Assembly: GCA_031282385.1 (NCBI GenBank)
Contig: JAITDV010000657.1
Coordinates: 1 to 10,338 of the forward strand
Reading direction: 5' to 3'
Source: Planctomycetaceae bacterium
Lineage (GTDB): Bacteria; Planctomycetota; Planctomycetia; Pirellulales; Thermoguttaceae
DNA length: 10,338 bases
The notes under the pieces were generated by a model. The model searched no databases. It saw only the letters and a program-made list of their open reading frames with translations, and was not told where the DNA came from. Position numbers and translations under genes: made by a program. Numbering within the stretch: the first letter of the stretch is position 1; each line of letters begins with the position of its first letter. Shown here piece after piece: positions 6,946-10,338 of this stretch.

Positions 6946-8068
6946 ATGAAAACGTTTGCTTATCTTACTGGTAATGCTAGAGTTAAGAAAAATGTTAAAA
7001 TAGGTGGGGGGGGGGGGGCTAGGTAGTGCCTTTGCGTTTACTCTTGTAGAGCTTCTAGTTGTGGTAGCGATCATTGGAATATTGATCGCAATTCTTTTAC
7101 CGGCAGTTCAAGCGGCACGAGCAGCTGCACAACGAATGCAGTGTTCAAATAACCTCAAACAAATGGGACTTGCCGTTCATAATTTTCACGATTCTCGTGA
7201 CGGCTTACCTCCGGCTATTATTTGCCGTTACCGGATGTCTCTTTTTCCGTTGTTGTTTCCTTACATAGAACAACAGCAACTTTATGAGTTCATCCTTTCT
7301 ACACGCGATACGACTTCGACTCAGACAGGTGAATTACACATGGTTGTGGGTGATACATGGTGGGGAGCTTCAATAAGCGGAACACGAATTGTCTCCGACG
7401 CAATGCAGGAATCATTCGGAAGTATAAAAACTTTCTTTTGTCCGACACTTGGTCGCGAACCACCCGCAATCGCTAAATCATCAATATATTTAGCCAACAG
7501 CGGACCGCAACATGATTACGCAATGGTAATGAGACAAGATACTTCTATTGGTGATACGACTCCTTGGTATAGATTCGCCAATGTATCTAATCACTCTAGT
7601 CACTCAAGTCCGTTTCGCCAATCTGCAACCGATCTTTCAACAAACGCAAACGCACACTCCAGCCCGATTACAACTTGGTCTCCACGCGATAAATTTGACT
7701 GGTGGGCTGACGGCACAACTAATCAACTTTGCATCGGTGAAAAACATTTTACCAAAACTAACCAACCAGGTAATTATAGTTCAACCAGTTCTCATGTTAC
7801 AGACACATCATACTTTACTGCGAAAGCAGATGGTCAACCTGTCGTTTCAGTGTGCCGTACATTTGATGATGGTAAGAATTTTATTGCCAAAGAATGGGAG
7901 GCGGTTGTAGAAGATGGAGGCGCGGCAAGTTTTGGCAGTTGGCACGCTGGAATTTGTAATTTTTTAATCGGCGACGCTTCTGTTCGCGGAATCAGTAACA
8001 CAACTTCCGGTACTGTTTTGCGAAATCTTTCTTGCGTACGCGACGGTAATCCAATTGCATTGCCGTAA
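6946..8068 (+). CDS. DUF1559 pseudopilin-like protein, frame broken at a poly-G tract
   Basis: The protein has a type IV prepilin-like N-terminus (FTLVELLVVVAIIG, then LLPAVQAAR) followed by a DUF1559 body typical of Planctomycetota: the hydrophobic helix, NNLKQMGLAVHNF, WSPRDKFDWW, a GEKHF segment and a C-terminal GICNFLIGDASVRG. Export by a prepilin-peptidase/type II-like route and a surface or periplasmic role are inferred; the usual Gly before the Phe is replaced by Ala. The ATG at 6946 has an excellent ribosome binding site, but its frame meets TAG at 7024 after the 13 Gs and would give only 26 residues. The DUF1559 frame is open only from a GTG at 7004 within the tract, which lacks a ribosome binding site and gives 354 residues. 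With 12 Gs both parts fuse into a 373-residue protein. Either the gene is phase-variable, or the G count is misread. Confidence 0.85.
7006..7018 (+). repeat. Poly-G tract of 13 in the 5' part of the pseudopilin-like gene
   Basis: Thirteen consecutive Gs, exceptional in this AT-rich sequence. They lie between the start codon with its ribosome binding site and the prepilin-like helix. With 12 Gs (or any number differing by multiples of three) the frame is open; with 13 the upstream frame reads GCT AGG TAG, with 14 it reads GGC TAG, so both other lengths stop at once. This is the layout of a slippage-controlled switch. Confidence 0.95.
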
Positions 8069-8078
8069 GTTATCGTTG

Positions 8079-8131
8079 TTAAAATTGACGGCAAGCAACA
8101 AATCGTTTTATTTGTCCGCCGTCAATTTTAA
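8079..8131 (+). terminator. Rho-independent terminator after the first pseudopilin-like gene
   Basis: A perfect 14-bp inverted repeat (TTAAAATTGACGGC at 8079-8092, its complement at 8118-8131) begins 10 bases after the stop codon. The GC-rich part GACGGC/GCCGTC is followed by AATTTTAATAATTT, and the loop contains a further ACAAAT/ATTTGT stem. It suggests that the second copy has its own promoter or is reached only by readthrough. The A-rich 5' side means it could also work on the minus strand. Confidence 0.75.
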
Positions 8132-8235
8132 TAATTTACAATTTACTATCTGTTTGTACTATGAATTGCGCGATTTAAGAGAGTAAATGCCGACTTGCCG
8201 AAAAGCAATCAGGCGGAGTCAAGGACAGTTCAAGT

Positions 8236-9381
8236 ATGAACAGTTTAATAACTATTAACAAAAAATCAAATCGAAACATGAAAGTTAAAATTAAAAATTT
8301 TGGTTTTACGCTTGTTGAATTGTTGGTTGTGATAGCGATCATTGGGCTTTTGATTGCGTTATTGCTTCCGGCGGTGCAAGCGGCGCGAGAAGCGGCGCGG
8401 CGTATGTCTTGTACAAATAACCTGCGTCAAATTGGCATCGCCGTTCACAACTTTAACGATGCAAAAAGTGCGTTACCGCCTTCAATAATTGCTCGTTACC
8501 GTATGAGTATATTTCCGTTGTTGTTTCCGTACATGGAGCAACAAACGCTTTACGAAAAAATTCTTTCCTTGCCCGACGACTACGGCAATACTACGGAAGG
8601 AAAATTTGTAACAGGTAAAGGTTGGTGGGGACCGGTGGTAACAGTTGGTACGTGTTCTTTGACGGAAGAAGATCGCGCGTTATTCGGCAGAGTTGCAATT
8701 TATTATTGTCCAACCCGCGCGCGTTCAAAACCAGCTATTACAAAACCGCCTGCCGGAACGACATGGGATCGATCCGGTCCGCAACACGATTACGCTATAG
8801 TTGGTTGTCAGGGTTCAACCGGGACAATCAATGTTAATCTTGGAGACGTAACCGCATGGTGGCAATTCGCAGGTGATGCGAATGGTAATGATAATGATCC
8901 ATCAAGATTGTCAAGTCCATTTAGAATTGCTAGATCCGATTTTACATACACCGGACATTCAGACGGCGGCGCTGTAACTAAATGGAGTCCACGAGATAAA
9001 ATCAGTTGGTGACGCGATGGTACTTCAAATCAAATTCTGATTGGCGAGAAACATTTTACTAATGATTGGCACATAGGACGTTGCGATGATAGTAATAGCG
9101 GCGATTGTACCTATTTAACAGCTTGGCAAAGTGGTCAAGGAGTTATTTCGGTAACACGGACTTTTGATAAGAATGGTTCAACAGACAGATTTATTGCCAA
9201 AGGAAACGAGTCAGCTGGGCTTGTGGACAGCGGTCTTTCGTATTTTGGATCGCCGCATACGGGTATTTGTAATTTTTTAGTTGGGGACGGTTCCGTTCAC
9301 GGATTTCCCGCCACAACATCATCCGACTTGTTGCGAAAACTCGCCTGCACTCGTGACGGACAACCTGTAACTTTACCGTAA
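8236..9381 (+). pseudogene. DUF1559 pseudopilin-like protein with in-frame TGA
   Basis: This is a tandem paralogue of the preceding gene. The N-terminus is a canonical class III-like prepilin signal: a short basic leader, then Gly-Phe-Thr-Leu-Val-Glu (FGFTLVELLVVIAIIGLL) and LLPAVQAAREAARR. The DUF1559 body follows with NNLRQIGIAVHNF, QHDYAIV and WSPRDKISW. At codon 259 a TGA (9010-9012) stands where the first copy has the second Trp of DWWADGT. Beyond it the same frame continues with RDGTSNQILIGEKHF and the family's C-terminal GICNFLVGDGSVHG to a TAA at 9379-9381. All other Trp codons here and in the neighbours are TGG, so a recoded genome is unlikely; a nonsense mutation, readthrough or a base-call error remain. 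The ATG at 8236 has AAGGA ten bases upstream; the ATG at 8278 would give a shorter, more typical leader. As read, translation gives 258 residues. Confidence 0.85.
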
Positions 9382-9399
9382 CAAAAAATGTAATCACAA

Positions 9400-9421
9400 A
9401 TAAATTTTATCCAAAATTTAT
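9400..9421 (+). terminator. AT-only hairpin after the second pseudopilin-like gene
   Basis: ATAAATTTT (9400-9408) and AAAATTTAT (9413-9421) form a perfect 9-bp stem with a four-base loop, 18 bases after the stop codon. It has no GC pairs and no T-run behind it, so a terminator role is doubtful. Confidence 0.25.
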
Positions 9422-9427
9422 GTAGAT

Positions 9428-9446
9428 TTTCAACTGTTCACAGTTT
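9428..9446 (+). repeat. Copy of the 19-bp intergenic motif
   Basis: TTTCAACTGTTCACAGTTT, one of five copies of a motif with consensus TTTAAACTGTTCACACWTT. The others are at 301-319, 2699-2717, 9972-9990 (all plus strand) and 10048-10066 (minus strand). All lie between genes. This copy is 70 bases upstream of the lipoprotein start. Confidence 0.65.
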
Positions 9447-9516
9447 AAAACACTTTTGCGTTACCGAATTCTAATGTGTGTTTAATGTAACCCTTTAACT
9501 AAATTTAAAAATTAAA

Positions 9517-9930
9517 ATGAAAAAAATATTTCAACTTTCAATATTGTTTTCGATGTTTTGTGTGTTTGCCGGTTGTAGCCGGAATTTTCCGATTTCGGGC
9601 AATGTAACATTTTACGATGACGGTTCTCCGTTGCCTGCGGGAATGGTGATATTTGACGACGGTGTAAAACAAGCAAGATCAGAAATCAAACCAAACGGCA
9701 GCTTTGTCATGGGATTCAACAAAAAATCCAACGGTGTCCCAGCTGGAACTTATAATGTTGCCATCAGCGGCGCAGTAAAATTGCTTCCCAACCCCGACAA
9801 CATTTATCCGCCGCCAAGCGAAAACTTGATTGACGAAAAATATTCAAATACAGCAACTTCCGGTTTATCGATAGTTGTTGACGGTTCAAAAAAAACGTTT
9901 GACATAAAAGTTGACCGTCCGAAAAAATAA
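9517..9930 (+). CDS. Small lipoprotein with carboxypeptidase-regulatory-like fold
   Basis: This 137-residue protein begins with a lipoprotein signal peptide (MKKIF, hydrophobic core, then FAGC with Cys20 as the lipidation site), so it should be anchored in a membrane outside the cytoplasm. The rest reads as one beta-sandwich domain: SGNVTFYDDGSPLPAGMVIFDD at its start, an IKPNGSFVMGF strand pair, and PAGTYNVAISG, the pattern of the transthyretin/carboxypeptidase-regulatory-like lipoproteins of Planctomycetota. These small lipoproteins often follow DUF1559 genes, as here, 135 bases after the second copy. The function of the pair is unknown; a structural or binding role at the cell surface is inferred. 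There is no Shine-Dalgarno sequence before the ATG at 9517, which is the only start giving a complete signal peptide. Confidence 0.85.
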   Translation: MKKIFQLSILFSMFCVFAGCSRNFPISGNVTFYDDGSPLPAGMVIFDDGVKQARSEIKPNGSFVMGFNKKSNGVPAGTYNVAISGAVKLLPNPDNIYPPPSENLIDEKYSNTATSGLSIVVDGSKKTFDIKVDRPKK

Positions 9931-9971
9931 ATTAGTAGTAACTATATTTTGAGCGGTTACAAATGGATCGT

Positions 9972-10066
9972 TTTAAACTGTTCGCACATTAATTTCGTTT
10001 ACCGCCGTCTCCTTCCGATAGGTAAGTAGGGAGCGAAAAGGAACTTCAAAGTGTGAACATTTTAAA
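9972..10066. repeat. Inverted pair of the 19-bp intergenic motif
   Basis: TTTAAACTGTTCGCACATT (9972-9990) and the reverse complement of 10048-10066 (TTTAAAATGTTCACACTTT) match at 16 of 19 positions and enclose 57 bases without coding capacity. The arrangement resembles a very small element with terminal inverted repeats, or a large RNA hairpin. Confidence 0.5.
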
Positions 10067-10080
10067 AAGAGTTGTTTACT

Positions 10081-10181
10081 AGACCTTTTCTCTAACCTAA
10101 AAATACATCAACGCAACAAAAAACCTACAACGAAAAACCGCCTTTAACTCCTCCGAGACCACCCCTAACTCCTCCGAAGGA
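10081..10181. repeat. Right arm of the 101-bp inverted repeat
   Basis: Reverse complement of 1-101 with four mismatches and no gaps. It begins 14 bases after the inverted pair of the 19-bp motif and runs into the cluster of CCTCCGAAGGAGG palindromes. Confidence 0.9.
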
Positions 10182-10245
10182 GGGGAATAAGAAGACGCCT
10201 CCGAAGGAGTGGAATTATTCCCCTCCTTCGGAGGGGTCAGGGGTA
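10168..10245. repeat. Cluster of CCTCCGAAGGAGG palindromic units
   Basis: Three units of a CTCC-GAAG-GAGG palindrome lie in 80 bases. Units at 10198-10209 and 10223-10234 form a perfect 12-bp inverted repeat, and the last one (CCCCTCCTTCGGAGGGG, 10220-10236) is itself a 7-bp hairpin with a three-base loop. Similar GC-rich palindromes with flanking TTAGGGG or TCAGGGG are known as short extragenic repeats in many AT-rich genomes. They could act as bidirectional transcription or mRNA end structures. Confidence 0.75.
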
Positions 10246-10338
10246 ATGCTGCTATAATTTTCGTATTTATTGTTTTTACCATAATTTAAGTTGCTATTTT
10301 ATTTTCATTTTTTAATTCATTTTTCAGATTATTTCTTG

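Larger units (their letters stand above)
9931..10338. other. Repeat-rich non-coding end of the window
   Basis: No gene is supported here. An open frame on the minus strand (10097-10282) consists mostly of translated palindromic repeat units and is not a gene. The region holds an inverted pair of the 19-bp motif (9972-9990 and 10048-10066), the right arm of the 101-bp inverted repeat (10081-10181) and a cluster of CCTCCGAAGGAGG palindromes. After about 10250 there is only AT-rich sequence to the window edge. Confidence 0.6.

Noticed and set aside
9010..9012. Genome-wide use of TGA for Trp, or selenocysteine at this TGA
   Set aside because: All other Trp codons in the window are TGG, the site corresponds to Trp and not Cys in the paralogue, and no selenocysteine insertion structure was recognised.
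10097..10282. Open frame of 61 codons on the minus strand
   Set aside because: It reads through the CCTCCGAAGGAGG palindromes and the inverted-repeat arm; the Pro/Ser/Glu-rich peptide reflects the repeats, with no ribosome binding site or recognisable domain.
1..10338. CRISPR array, phage or toxin-antitoxin module
   Set aside because: No regularly spaced direct repeats with unique spacers, no phage structural or integrase genes, and no small paired genes with toxin or antitoxin features were seen.

Overview
The window looks like chromosomal DNA from a planctomycete. Two tandem DUF1559-type pseudopilin-like proteins, a small lipoprotein with a carboxypeptidase-regulatory-like fold just behind them, and a very large secreted zinc metalloprotease of the DUF5117/DUF4953 type are a combination typical of Planctomycetota. 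The DNA is strongly AT-rich for that phylum, which would fit one of its low-GC, often host-associated lineages; this is inference. All five undisrupted genes end in TAA.

Layout. 1-351 is non-coding and begins with one arm of a 101-bp inverted repeat. 352-1083 (+) is a LutC/LUD-domain protein. 1130-1336 is a decayed fragment of an Rpn-family nuclease gene, directly followed by a complete Rpn-family PD-(D/E)XK nuclease/transposase-like gene (1357-2538, +) with a 12-bp tandem repeat near its 3' end. 2539-2880 is non-coding and holds a putative small inverted-repeat element. 2881-6081 (-) is the secreted metalloprotease. 6082-6945 is a long divergent intergenic region with a MITE-like element (6483-6647), a good sigma70-type promoter (6724-6752) and a long leader. 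6946-8068 (+) is the first pseudopilin-like gene, whose reading frame is broken at a run of 13 Gs. 8236-9381 (+) is its paralogue, interrupted by an in-frame TGA where the first copy has Trp. 9517-9930 (+) is the lipoprotein. 9931-10338 is non-coding and repeat-rich, and carries the second arm of the 101-bp inverted repeat.

How the parts fit together. The right half (metalloprotease, two pseudopilin-like proteins, lipoprotein) is a cell-envelope or secreted set; the left half is a metabolic gene next to mobile-type nuclease genes. The most interesting signals are the poly-G tract between a well-formed ribosome binding site/ATG and the prepilin-like core, which would act as a frame-dependent on/off switch if its length varies; the fact that both tandem pseudopilin copies are disrupted as read; and several families of intergenic repeats, including a 19-bp motif found five times. 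No CRISPR array, tRNA or rRNA was recognised, and no well-characterised defence system is evident.
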